Below, piece after piece: positions 7,461-15,017 of a stretch of DNA of 39,255 bases. The notes under the pieces are model-generated. The model ran no database searches. It was not told the origin of the DNA and was given only the letters and a program-made list of their open reading frames with translations. Made by a program: the position numbers and the translations under genes. The DNA lies in the NCBI GenBank assembly GCA_947629445.1, contig CANRDU010000011.1, positions 1 to 39,255 on the forward strand. Reading direction: 5' to 3'. The stretch comes from an uncultured Bacilli bacterium. Its GTDB lineage: Bacteria > Bacillota_I > Bacilli_A > RF39 > UBA660. Each line of letters begins with the position of its first letter. The first letter of the stretch is position 1.

Positions 7461-8555
7461 ATGTTAGATACATTGAAGAAATTTGATAAAAAGTTTTGGT
7501 TTGTTATAGGTGGAATTTTTGGTATTCTGATTTTAGTTATCGTTGCTATGATGGTGTTAAGTGCTCTTTCAGGTCCAGGTAACGATTATGCTAAATTAGA
7601 AGAGAAGATAAGCAAAGCTGCCAAAGATTATGTCAATGATGAAGGACATACAGCACCAGAACCTGGTCAAAGTGTAGAAGTTACAACAGAAACACTAGTT
7701 GCAGAAGGGTACCTAAAGGATTTAAGTAAGTACCTTAAGGATACTTGTACAGGTACGGTTACGGTTATGAATAATGGCGGAGTTGGTTTATATTTACCAC
7801 ATTTAAGTTGTAGTGAGTATCAAACTAGAACGATTGCAGACGAAATTATTGATAGCCAACTTTTAGATGATGAGAAGGCGAAAGAATATGTTGGAGGATT
7901 GTACAAAGTTGGTGATGAATACATTTTCCGTGGAAAAGATGTGAATAATCATTTGACCATCGGTGGTGTTAATTGGCGAATTTTAAAAATTGATGCTAAT
8001 GGTAATCTTCGTTTAATTAAGACGGAACCAGAAAAAACGGGAGCGCAATGGGATACAAAATACAATACGGAAGCAGATAGACAATATGGTATTACGAATT
8101 ATCGTACTAGCCTTATCCTTGAAACTTTGGAAAATAGTTATAATGGATTCCAAGAAGATAATAAAAAACATTTAATCCCTCATGATACTTGTGTTGGAAA
8201 GCGTCCTAAAAAGAATTTAGATATTAGTTTAGAGACGGATTGTGCAGAAGTAGTAGAGGGAAAGTATATTGAAACTTTAAATCTTACAGATGTTCCGATT
8301 GCAAGTCTTGATGAGAATTGCACGAGTATTACCTCTAGGAGTTGTGGCAATTACAATTATTTGAGTGCTATTGATAGTGCTTGGACAACTATTTCAACAT
8401 CAGATAATACCTATGAAGCATATCTTACAGCATCTGTTGCAGATATTACAGAGGCAAGAACAAAACAAAGTTATTATTGGGTAATCCATATTAGTGGAAA
8501 AGAACTTTATACTAGTGGAACTGGTACAAGAGAAGACCCATATGTGATTGGGTAA
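7461..8555 (+). CDS. Membrane-anchored, cysteine-rich pilin-like exported protein
   Basis: 364 residues. A short basic N-terminus precedes one membrane helix (about 13-37). A segment resembling pilin-like proteins of uncultured Firmicutes follows: KISKAAKDYVNDEG, then TTETLVAEGYLKDL and a CTGTVTV strand. The large C-terminal domain contains IGGVNWRILKIDANGNLRLI and ends SGTGTREDPYVIG, a C-terminal pattern I recall from Firmicutes surface proteins. At least six exported cysteines. It has its own promoter and sits between VirB2-like genes. There is no sortase motif. It may be a pseudopilin or surface decoration of the apparatus; function unknown. Confidence 0.6.
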   Translation: MLDTLKKFDKKFWFVIGGIFGILILVIVAMMVLSALSGPGNDYAKLEEKISKAAKDYVNDEGHTAPEPGQSVEVTTETLVAEGYLKDLSKYLKDTCTGTVTVMNNGGVGLYLPHLSCSEYQTRTIADEIIDSQLLDDEKAKEYVGGLYKVGDEYIFRGKDVNNHLTIGGVNWRILKIDANGNLRLIKTEPEKTGAQWDTKYNTEADRQYGITNYRTSLILETLENSYNGFQEDNKKHLIPHDTCVGKRPKKNLDISLETDCAEVVEGKYIETLNLTDVPIASLDENCTSITSRSCGNYNYLSAIDSAWTTISTSDNTYEAYLTASVADITEARTKQSYYWVIHISGKELYTSGTGTREDPYVIG

Positions 8556-8584
8556 TTGACAAGACAAAAGTTGCATAGTATAAT
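8556..8584 (+). promoter_or_regulatory. Consensus sigma-A promoter of the 8611 pilin
   Basis: TTGACA (8556-8561) and TATAAT (8579-8584) with a 17-base spacer: a perfect consensus promoter, among the strongest in the window. It starts one base after the stop codon of the previous gene and drives a single pilin gene that ends in a terminator. Confidence 0.85.
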
Positions 8585-8610
8585 TAAAGTATATAGAGGA
8601 GGAATCAGAA

Positions 8611-9003
8611 ATGTTCGAAATTTTAGCTAAAATACAAACATCAAGCCAATATACATGTGGAACTTTAAATAATTTTCAATTTAGTGGAATGATTCCATAT
8701 GTTGTATCAACGGCAGTAACTATTATTAAAATTGTCGTTCCTATTTTGTTAATTATTTGGGGAATGCTTGATTTAGCGAAAGCAGTAATGGCTCAAAAAG
8801 AGGACGAAATTAAAAAGGGACAACAAACATTTATTAAACGTTTGATTGCTGCTGTAATTGTGTTCTTTGTTATTACAGTTGTACAGATGATTATTACATT
8901 CGTTTCTGGAAGTGATACTACTGTTACGGATTGCTTTAATTGCTTTGTTAATGGTGAAGGCTGCGATGAGTATAGTAGTCATGGTGGATCATCAGGATTA
9001 TAA
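8611..9003 (+). CDS. VirB2-like pilin, strongly expressed candidate major pilin
   Basis: 130 residues, the most compact VirB2-like protein here. It lacks a classical signal peptide: about 30 polar residues with YTCGTL precede TM1 (IVVPILLIIWGMLDLAKAV). The loop AQKEDEIKKGQQTFIKR, TM2 and CFNCFVNGEGC follow, then a Ser/Gly tail. It is monocistronic between a perfect sigma-A promoter and a terminator, with a strong RBS GAGGAGG. This suggests the main structural subunit, made in excess over the other components. Inserting N-terminus-out without a signal peptide is unusual for VirB2. Confidence 0.75.
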   Translation: MFEILAKIQTSSQYTCGTLNNFQFSGMIPYVVSTAVTIIKIVVPILLIIWGMLDLAKAVMAQKEDEIKKGQQTFIKRLIAAVIVFFVITVVQMIITFVSGSDTTVTDCFNCFVNGEGCDEYSSHGGSSGL

Positions 9004-9011
9004 TTACAAAA

Positions 9012-9037
9012 AACTATTTATTAAATAGTTTTTTTTT
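9012..9037 (+). terminator. Terminator after the 8611 pilin
   Basis: Perfect inverted repeat AACTATTT/AAATAGTT (9012-9019, 9023-9030) with a three-base loop, followed by a run of T to 9037. A possible -10 (TATAAT, 9040-9045) for the next gene lies immediately behind it, without a clear -35. Confidence 0.75.
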
Positions 9038-9091
9038 GATATAATAGTCATAGTATGGGGTTGTGTATATGTTTATGTTAGGAGTAATGAT

Positions 9092-10192
9092 ATGAAATCA
9101 ATGAAAAATATCTTTTTTAGTATATTTCTGCTTTTTTCTGCTTTTTTATTTATGGATACAGTAAAAGCAGAAGATTGTGTGTATGGTGCTTATCTTGGTG
9201 GAAGTAGTACTTGGTCACCACAAATTAAATTGAAAGTAGATAGTTGGAATCATATAACACTTAGTAATGATTCTGCTATATTACGTCAACCTTTGATCGG
9301 ACAAGTTAATTTGATAAAATGTGATTCTAGTGAAGAATGTGATTTTAAAGGAACTGACCTCATTGGATATAAGAATCAGTTTTATTTAGGTTTATATATT
9401 GATCAAAATGCTTATAATGCTTATAAAGCATCAGGTAGTGTTTGCCCCCCAAGAATACAATATTGTATGAATGAGGACATGAATTGGTTTGTAAGCGGAC
9501 GTAATCATTACATTTATACAGATGGATTAACCAAACAACAAATCGATTCAGGATTTTCTTGGGCACATGTTTATACTTCGAAAGCTACATGTCTTGTCTA
9601 TAATGAACAATCAAAAAAAGATGAAGAATATAGTGGCGATGTAGAATTTTCTGAGTGCATGACCTATAATGCTTATTTAAATGCTATGACAACGGCAAAA
9701 GACACAACTGGTAGTTGTGATAATAATGAATTGTTTCAAACATATTATGATCAAATTAGTGATGTATGTAGTAAGTATATGTCTTCTACAGATTATGCTG
9801 GTCAGTTACAAGGAAGTACAGAGGCTAAGGCTTGTATGACTGCTTGTTCTCACATTCGCGATGATGTCGTAAAAATTTGTAATTATTCTACAGAATCTAA
9901 CACGACTAAGGAATGTGCAAGTTTAGGCGAGAGATTAATTGCTTGGATATTCAAAATCTTTAATTGGATGAGATATATCGTTCCAGCACTTTTAATTATA
10001 TTAGGAGTGTTAGACTTTATTAAAGCGATTGCTGCAGACAGTGAAGAAGACATTAAAAAAGCAGGAGCAAGATTCTCTAAACGATTAATTGCAGCTGCAT
10101 TAGTATTTATCATTCCATTAATATTACAATTTGTTTTAGGAATGTTCTCATTACCGGGATTAGATCCGAATAATCCATTCTGCGAACTATAA
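9092..10192 (+). CDS. Secreted ectodomain fused to a divergent VirB2/TrbC-like module
   Basis: 366 residues. Signal peptide (1-26, cleavage near VKA|E), a cysteine-rich exported domain of about 240 residues (more than ten Cys; no family recognised), then a two-helix module near the C-terminus: YIVPALLIILGVLDFIKAI, loop ADSEEDIKKAGARFSKR, and TM2 ending LQFVLGMF. The loop is related to, but clearly diverged from, the QKEDEIKKGQQ type, and the terminal CxxCF motif is absent (only one Cys in NPFCEL). It is the second ectodomain-pilin fusion in the locus and precedes virB6 by 14 bases. A minor or tip subunit is a reasonable guess. Confidence 0.7.
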   Translation: MKSMKNIFFSIFLLFSAFLFMDTVKAEDCVYGAYLGGSSTWSPQIKLKVDSWNHITLSNDSAILRQPLIGQVNLIKCDSSEECDFKGTDLIGYKNQFYLGLYIDQNAYNAYKASGSVCPPRIQYCMNEDMNWFVSGRNHYIYTDGLTKQQIDSGFSWAHVYTSKATCLVYNEQSKKDEEYSGDVEFSECMTYNAYLNAMTTAKDTTGSCDNNELFQTYYDQISDVCSKYMSSTDYAGQLQGSTEAKACMTACSHIRDDVVKICNYSTESNTTKECASLGERLIAWIFKIFNWMRYIVPALLIILGVLDFIKAIAADSEEDIKKAGARFSKRLIAAALVFIIPLILQFVLGMFSLPGLDPNNPFCEL

Positions 10193-10206
10193 AGAGGTGA
10201 TAATTT

Positions 10207-12345
10207 ATGATGTCTTTTGTTATAAAGGCACTACGAACGTTATTTTTCTCCTTAGATAAGATTATCTATGGATTAATAGATGAAATTTATTCGTTATTAA
10301 TAACTATATCTAGAACAACCATTTTTAGCGCAGATGTGATTGCGGAGTTTTCTAGTAGAGTTTATGCATTAGCTGGAATATTTATGCTGTTTAAAGTATC
10401 ATTATCGATTATTAATTACATTATTAATCCCGATGATTTTACGGATAAAGAAAAGGGATTTGCTTCTATAGGAAAGAGAGTAGTGTTTTCTCTTGCTATG
10501 TTAGTACTTGTTCCATTTGTATTCCAAGAAGCTTATGCTTTACAAGCAATTATACTAGAAGAAAACACGATTATGAATTTAGTATTTGGAACGTCTTCTA
10601 ATAGACTACTTCCAAATGATGATTATGTTCAAAATGCAGGAAAACAAATTCAATTTACCGTCATGTACACATTTATGCAACCGAATTATGATGAGTATTA
10701 TAGTGATTCAAAGTATCCGATGTCATCGTGTATCAATACTTATGAATTAAATGAAGATGGTACGAAAGCGAGCCGTGGAGATTCAGATTTTATTTATGCT
10801 TTGAATAAGGAATGTTTTGGTACTTATCAAAATGATGTATATCAGGATGATGGAGCCCTATCTAAAGCATTTAAAGAATATGATACTACGGATGTTTATC
10901 AAAATTATGCTCAAGGTATAGCACAACAAAATTTTGATTTAATGACTAGGTTAGATCTCGTATTACAAAAAGATGAAAATCAAAGATATTTGATTAATTA
11001 TCGTTTTGGTGTTAGTACTGCAGTTGGAATTGCCATTGTTTACTTATTCTTGTTATTCTGTATTGATATCGCTGCTCGTAGTGTCAAACTTGGATTCTTG
11101 CAGATGGTTTCTCCAATTCCAATTTTGTCATATATTGATCCTAAGAGTGGTAAAGATGGAATATTTAAGACTTGGTATCAAATGTGTATTTCCACTTATG
11201 GAAGTTTATTCCTAAGATTATTTGCTCTTTACATGGGTATATTTGCTATTACTGTTATTGGTGAATTTACCGATGTTATTACTGGGGAACCAGTTCGAGG
11301 AAATTGGTTGTTGCAAGTGTTTATGATAGTAGGTATCTTGATATTTGCAAAACAGTTACCAGACATTTTAAAGAAAATGTTTAATGTAAAAGGTGATGGT
11401 AAGTTCGAATTAAATCCATTCAAAAAGATTGAAAATGAAGCATTAGGTGGAAAATTTATTTCTGGAGCTGCCAAAGGTGTTGCCGTTGGAGGTGCTGTTG
11501 GTTTAGCGGCTGGTGCATCTAACTTATTAAATCCAGGACAAAAAGGACTCGTTAGACGTCCATTGAGTGCTATTGGTGGAGCTTTAAGTGGATTTGCTAG
11601 GGGTGCCGTCGGTGGTCTTCGTGGTGAGAAAATGGGAAAGAACTTTACCAATTCTTATGCTGATGCAATGCAAGCTAAGCAATCTAGAAAAGATAGGCAA
11701 GATGATGGTGTAGGATGGTTTGAAATGCAACAAGATAAATTTACTCAATTGACAGGTGGTCATACGGTTGGAGAGCGTTCTAAAGCGGTATCTGATGATA
11801 TTGATACCTTCCAAAAATATTATGATCAAATTAAAGGTGCTATTACTAGTAGCGATACAGCTACGATAACAGATGGACATGGACGTGCCTATGCCGGTGC
11901 GAAAGAGATTCAAAAAACGCTAGATTCAATGGTTGCACCAACAGCAGATAAATTTGTAGACCCAAGTGGAACTTTCAGAGAAGATGACTATCGTAATGCT
12001 GTTCAAGCATACAACAATCAAAAGAAGGACCTAGAAGATTTATTGGAAAGCAGAATTGGAGAAGTTGCTTCAAGCTCTACGACAGGTAGTGGAGGAATGT
12101 CAGATAGAGCAGCTCAAGCTGCGGTTGATGATGCGGTAGCTGCTATGTCAAAATTGCGTGGAAAAATCAATTCTGGAGGAAGAAGCATTGATAGCGATTT
12201 TGCTGGAATTACTGCAGATGTTTCAAGAGATGTTGTTACAGCTTACAAGCAATCTAAGGGTGCTAAAACACAATTTACGGGATCTAGTGAGTATGCACAT
12301 GCTCAAGATAGAGATAAATATGCATCTAAGAAAGGTCAAAAATAA
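10207..12345 (+). CDS. VirB6/TrbL-like polytopic channel protein
   Basis: 712 residues. Membrane helices lie near residues 52-73, 91-115, 268-292, 325-355 and 367-385, with a large exported loop (about 125-265) between the second and third. That layout is typical of VirB6/TrbL-type proteins, the inner-membrane channel of T4SS. A Gly/Ala-rich stretch (about 415-475) follows, then a long charged, probably cytoplasmic tail to the end. Position before PrgI and VirB4 matches Gram-positive T4SS order. RBS AGAGGTGAT; ATG 10207 is followed directly by a second ATG. Primary sequence is poorly conserved in this family, so the call rests on topology and context. Confidence 0.75.
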   Translation: MMSFVIKALRTLFFSLDKIIYGLIDEIYSLLITISRTTIFSADVIAEFSSRVYALAGIFMLFKVSLSIINYIINPDDFTDKEKGFASIGKRVVFSLAMLVLVPFVFQEAYALQAIILEENTIMNLVFGTSSNRLLPNDDYVQNAGKQIQFTVMYTFMQPNYDEYYSDSKYPMSSCINTYELNEDGTKASRGDSDFIYALNKECFGTYQNDVYQDDGALSKAFKEYDTTDVYQNYAQGIAQQNFDLMTRLDLVLQKDENQRYLINYRFGVSTAVGIAIVYLFLLFCIDIAARSVKLGFLQMVSPIPILSYIDPKSGKDGIFKTWYQMCISTYGSLFLRLFALYMGIFAITVIGEFTDVITGEPVRGNWLLQVFMIVGILIFAKQLPDILKKMFNVKGDGKFELNPFKKIENEALGGKFISGAAKGVAVGGAVGLAAGASNLLNPGQKGLVRRPLSAIGGALSGFARGAVGGLRGEKMGKNFTNSYADAMQAKQSRKDRQDDGVGWFEMQQDKFTQLTGGHTVGERSKAVSDDIDTFQKYYDQIKGAITSSDTATITDGHGRAYAGAKEIQKTLDSMVAPTADKFVDPSGTFREDDYRNAVQAYNNQKKDLEDLLESRIGEVASSSTTGSGGMSDRAAQAAVDDAVAAMSKLRGKINSGGRSIDSDFAGITADVSRDVVTAYKQSKGAKTQFTGSSEYAHAQDRDKYASKKGQK

Positions 12346-12365
12346 AAAAAGGGGTGAAATAGAAT

Positions 12366-12695
12366 ATGGATACTTCCTATTTAATACCAGCCAATTCCAA
12401 AAAATCCATGTTGATTTTTGGAATATTCAATACATTCGATTTAACTTTATTTGGGATAGGAGTGGGGATTTCCCTTCTCCTACTCATGATACTTCCGGTA
12501 GATCAATTATTGTTTGCAATTCTTGCAATTTTACCAGGAGGAATTTCTGCGTTCTTAGTAATGCCAATTCCTAATTACCATAATGTTCGTACGTTTATAG
12601 GAGTGGCATTCGAATTCTTTACAACAAGACAAAGATTTGTATGGAAAGGATGGTGCTTTGGAAATGGCGAAGACGAAGAGCAAGTACACAAATGA
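12366..12695 (+). CDS. PrgI/VirB3-like small membrane protein
   Basis: 109 residues with a polar N-terminus, two adjacent membrane helices (about 28-68) separated by a short turn, then a cytoplasmic segment with VRTFIGVAFEFFTTRQRFVWKG. The pattern of aromatics and Arg followed by FVWKG is typical of PrgI-family proteins, the Gram-positive counterpart of VirB3, which docks the VirB4 ATPase to the membrane. It sits directly upstream of VirB4, as in nearly all T4SS, and its 3' end overlaps the next gene by 32 bases. RBS AGGGGTGA. Confidence 0.8.
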   Translation: MDTSYLIPANSKKSMLIFGIFNTFDLTLFGIGVGISLLLLMILPVDQLLFAILAILPGGISAFLVMPIPNYHNVRTFIGVAFEFFTTRQRFVWKGWCFGNGEDEEQVHK

Positions 12696-13206
12696 TGATA
12701 TTCCTGTTAGGGGAATAACTAACGGTGTGATATTACTAGAAAATGGTCAAAAAGTGACAGGTGTAAAAATTATGCCTAGAAATTTATTTATCCTTGAGCC
12801 TAGTGTTCAAGCTGCTATTATAACGAATTTAAGAACAGTTTATAATGTTATTGATTATGAGTTTTGGATAGTAGTAGCAGATAGACCAGTTGATATTAAT
12901 GTTTATTTATCGCAGTTACAATTACTTTATAATACAACGACAGATCCAGCTCGTAGAAAGATTATTAATGAAGATATTAATAAAGCTAACTCTTTTATGA
13001 ATAATAATGTTGTTGATACAGAGTATTTCTTACTATTTAAGGAGAAGGATGGAGAACTTATCAACAAACGAGTTAGAAACTTGATTAACAATTTTGCCAA
13101 TGCAGGATTAACGGCTTTTCAGACTACCAATGATGATTTACGTATGATTTTGGATAATTTCTTAAATGGTGGACAAACTACTACATTCGGGACGGTGTTA
13201 GCATGA
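12664..13206 (+). CDS. VirB4 N-terminal domain encoded as a separate protein
   Basis: 180 residues from ATG 12664; a TTG nine codons upstream lies deeper within prgI and has no ribosome site. It has no Walker motifs. LLENGQKVTGVKIMPRNLFIL and IDYEFWIVVADRPVDINVYL match the beta-strand start of VirB4/TraE-type ATPases, followed by helices. The stop overlaps the start of the next gene as ATGA, and that gene continues with the rest of VirB4. Both pieces are intact frames with good starts, so this looks like a genuine two-gene VirB4 rather than a frameshift; a sequencing error cannot be fully excluded. Confidence 0.7.
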   Translation: MAKTKSKYTNDDIPVRGITNGVILLENGQKVTGVKIMPRNLFILEPSVQAAIITNLRTVYNVIDYEFWIVVADRPVDINVYLSQLQLLYNTTTDPARRKIINEDINKANSFMNNNVVDTEYFLLFKEKDGELINKRVRNLINNFANAGLTAFQTTNDDLRMILDNFLNGGQTTTFGTVLA

Positions 13207-14996
13207 GTTCAATGGATATTAAAAGTCAAATTGCTCCTAAAGGTTTGGAGTTTAAACCGGCAGAATTTGTTATTAGTGACAAATATGCAACCATATTAAC
13301 CGTTATTAGTTATCCAAAATATATTTATCCAGGCTATTTATCATCTTTGACATCTATGTCTGGAATTAAGTTAGTTATTAAAAATATTCCGTTACCTTTT
13401 AGTAGCATTCAAAAGATGCTTAATAAAGAGTTAGCAGATTTAAAACAGAGATATCAGGATGAAAGAGATAGAACGATTCAAGAAAGAATTCGTCAAGATT
13501 ATGATTCTTTGGAACAATTTGTTTCTGAATTAGCTGCTAGTCAAGCGAAAGTATATGACTTTCAAATGCATATTATGATTACCGCAAATTCTCAAGATGA
13601 ACTTGTTTTAAAGAAACTTCAAGTTAGAAACTATTTGGAAGCAATGGAAATGAAAGCGATTCCATTACGCTTTGAGCAAGATAAAGTGTTAAAATCTATG
13701 CTTCCAATTTATCCTAAACAAGATATTGAAGATAGAATTGGTACACCAATGCCAGCTCCAACTTTAGCGGCTATGTATCCATTTATCTTCGATAGTATTA
13801 AGGATCCAGGATTATCTACACTTTTAGGGGTTGATTTCTCTGGTGGAGTTATTTTATTCAATCAGTTCTTATATCAAATTAAGAAAGAGCACAATCGTAA
13901 TAATGCCAATATGATTATTCTTGGTACTTCTGGTAGTGGTAAATCTACTGCAGCAAAACTTTTAGTTCGTAGTCATTTACGTAATAATCATCAAATTGTT
14001 GTTATCGATCCAGAAGGAGAATTAGAGGATATGGCTAATCTTTATGGAGGCGATTTTATTAGCCTTGGTAAGGGTGGTCAATTTGGTATGATTAATCCAC
14101 TAGAAGTAGTTATGGATGCTGATGAAGAGGAAATTAAACAAGGAGCTGGATATACAACCTTGACTAGAACTATTCAATCTGTTAAAGCTTTCTTAAAGTA
14201 TTATGATCCTTCTATTGAAGAGGATGTTACGAATATGTTTAGTGAGGTATTGCAAGAAACTTATAGACGTTTTAGTATTAATTATGATACAGATTTCACA
14301 AAATTGACGTCTAATGATTATCCAACTTTGAAAGATGTTTATGCGACTATCAAGGGTAAAATTCTTTCTATGCCAGAACGTACACAAGAACGTGATGTTT
14401 TGGAAAGATTGGAATTAAAAGTTAGACCTCTTATTAAAGAGTTGAGATATTATTTTGATGGTCATACTTCTATTAGTACTAATAGTGATTTTATCGTATT
14501 TAATATTAGAGAGTTGATGAATTCTGATACGAATATTCGTAATGCTTTATTCTTTAATATTTTAAAGTATGCATGGAGTTTAACATTGGATTCTAGCCAT
14601 AATACAGTATTGATGGTAGATGAGGCTCACGTATTATTGAGTAATCAAAATGCTTTAGGAGCAGACTTTTTAGCCCAGATTCAAAGACGTGCCAGAAAGT
14701 ACAATACTGGTACCATCATTATTACACAACAACCAACAGACTTTGCAGATCCAGCTGTTATTACACAGGGTAAAGCTATTTTCGATAATGCTTCTTACTA
14801 TCTAGTAATGGGTTTGAAAAAACAAGCAGTTGAAGATTTGGCAAGATTAATTGATTTAAATGAGAGTGAGAAGGAAAGTATTAAGAGATACTCTCAAGGA
14901 GAAGCTTTATTTGTTTGTGGTAGTAGACGTATGAGAATTAATGTTATCGTAACAGATGAAGAGTTAGATTCTTTCGGTAAAGGCGGAGGATTATAG
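13203..14996 (+). CDS. virB4: VirB4/TraE-like T4SS ATPase, main part
   Basis: 597 residues. The first ~220 resemble the middle of VirB4 (KGLEFKPAEFVISDKYATIL, then helices with a RYQDERDRTIQE coiled segment). The ATPase domain carries Walker A GTSGSGKS (241-248), IDPEGELEDMA, and Walker B VLMVDEAH (469-476). QRRARKYNTGTIIITQQ and a VMGLKKQAVEDL region follow, all standard for VirB4. It energises pilus assembly and substrate transfer at the inner membrane. Its start overlaps the stop of the N-terminal-domain gene (ATGA), so equimolar production by coupled translation is expected. No catalytic residue appears missing. Confidence 0.9.
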   Translation: MSSMDIKSQIAPKGLEFKPAEFVISDKYATILTVISYPKYIYPGYLSSLTSMSGIKLVIKNIPLPFSSIQKMLNKELADLKQRYQDERDRTIQERIRQDYDSLEQFVSELAASQAKVYDFQMHIMITANSQDELVLKKLQVRNYLEAMEMKAIPLRFEQDKVLKSMLPIYPKQDIEDRIGTPMPAPTLAAMYPFIFDSIKDPGLSTLLGVDFSGGVILFNQFLYQIKKEHNRNNANMIILGTSGSGKSTAAKLLVRSHLRNNHQIVVIDPEGELEDMANLYGGDFISLGKGGQFGMINPLEVVMDADEEEIKQGAGYTTLTRTIQSVKAFLKYYDPSIEEDVTNMFSEVLQETYRRFSINYDTDFTKLTSNDYPTLKDVYATIKGKILSMPERTQERDVLERLELKVRPLIKELRYYFDGHTSISTNSDFIVFNIRELMNSDTNIRNALFFNILKYAWSLTLDSSHNTVLMVDEAHVLLSNQNALGADFLAQIQRRARKYNTGTIIITQQPTDFADPAVITQGKAIFDNASYYLVMGLKKQAVEDLARLIDLNESEKESIKRYSQGEALFVCGSRRMRINVIVTDEELDSFGKGGGL

Positions 14997-15017
14997 TAGA
15001 TTAAGTAGGTGAATTTT

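Noticed and set aside
9040..9045. TATAAT before the 9092 gene as a full promoter
   Set aside because: No -35 at 16-18 bases and no extended TG; it lies at the edge of a terminator T-tract, so support is too weak for its own entry.
11229..11913. Open frames on the minus strand opposite virB6
   Set aside because: They mirror the Gly/Ala-rich part of virB6, lack ribosome sites and show biased composition (Pro, Asn, Ile) expected of antisense shadows.
12158..12574. Plus-strand frame bridging virB6 and prgI
   Set aside because: It overlaps both well-supported genes in another frame and has no ribosome site or domain.
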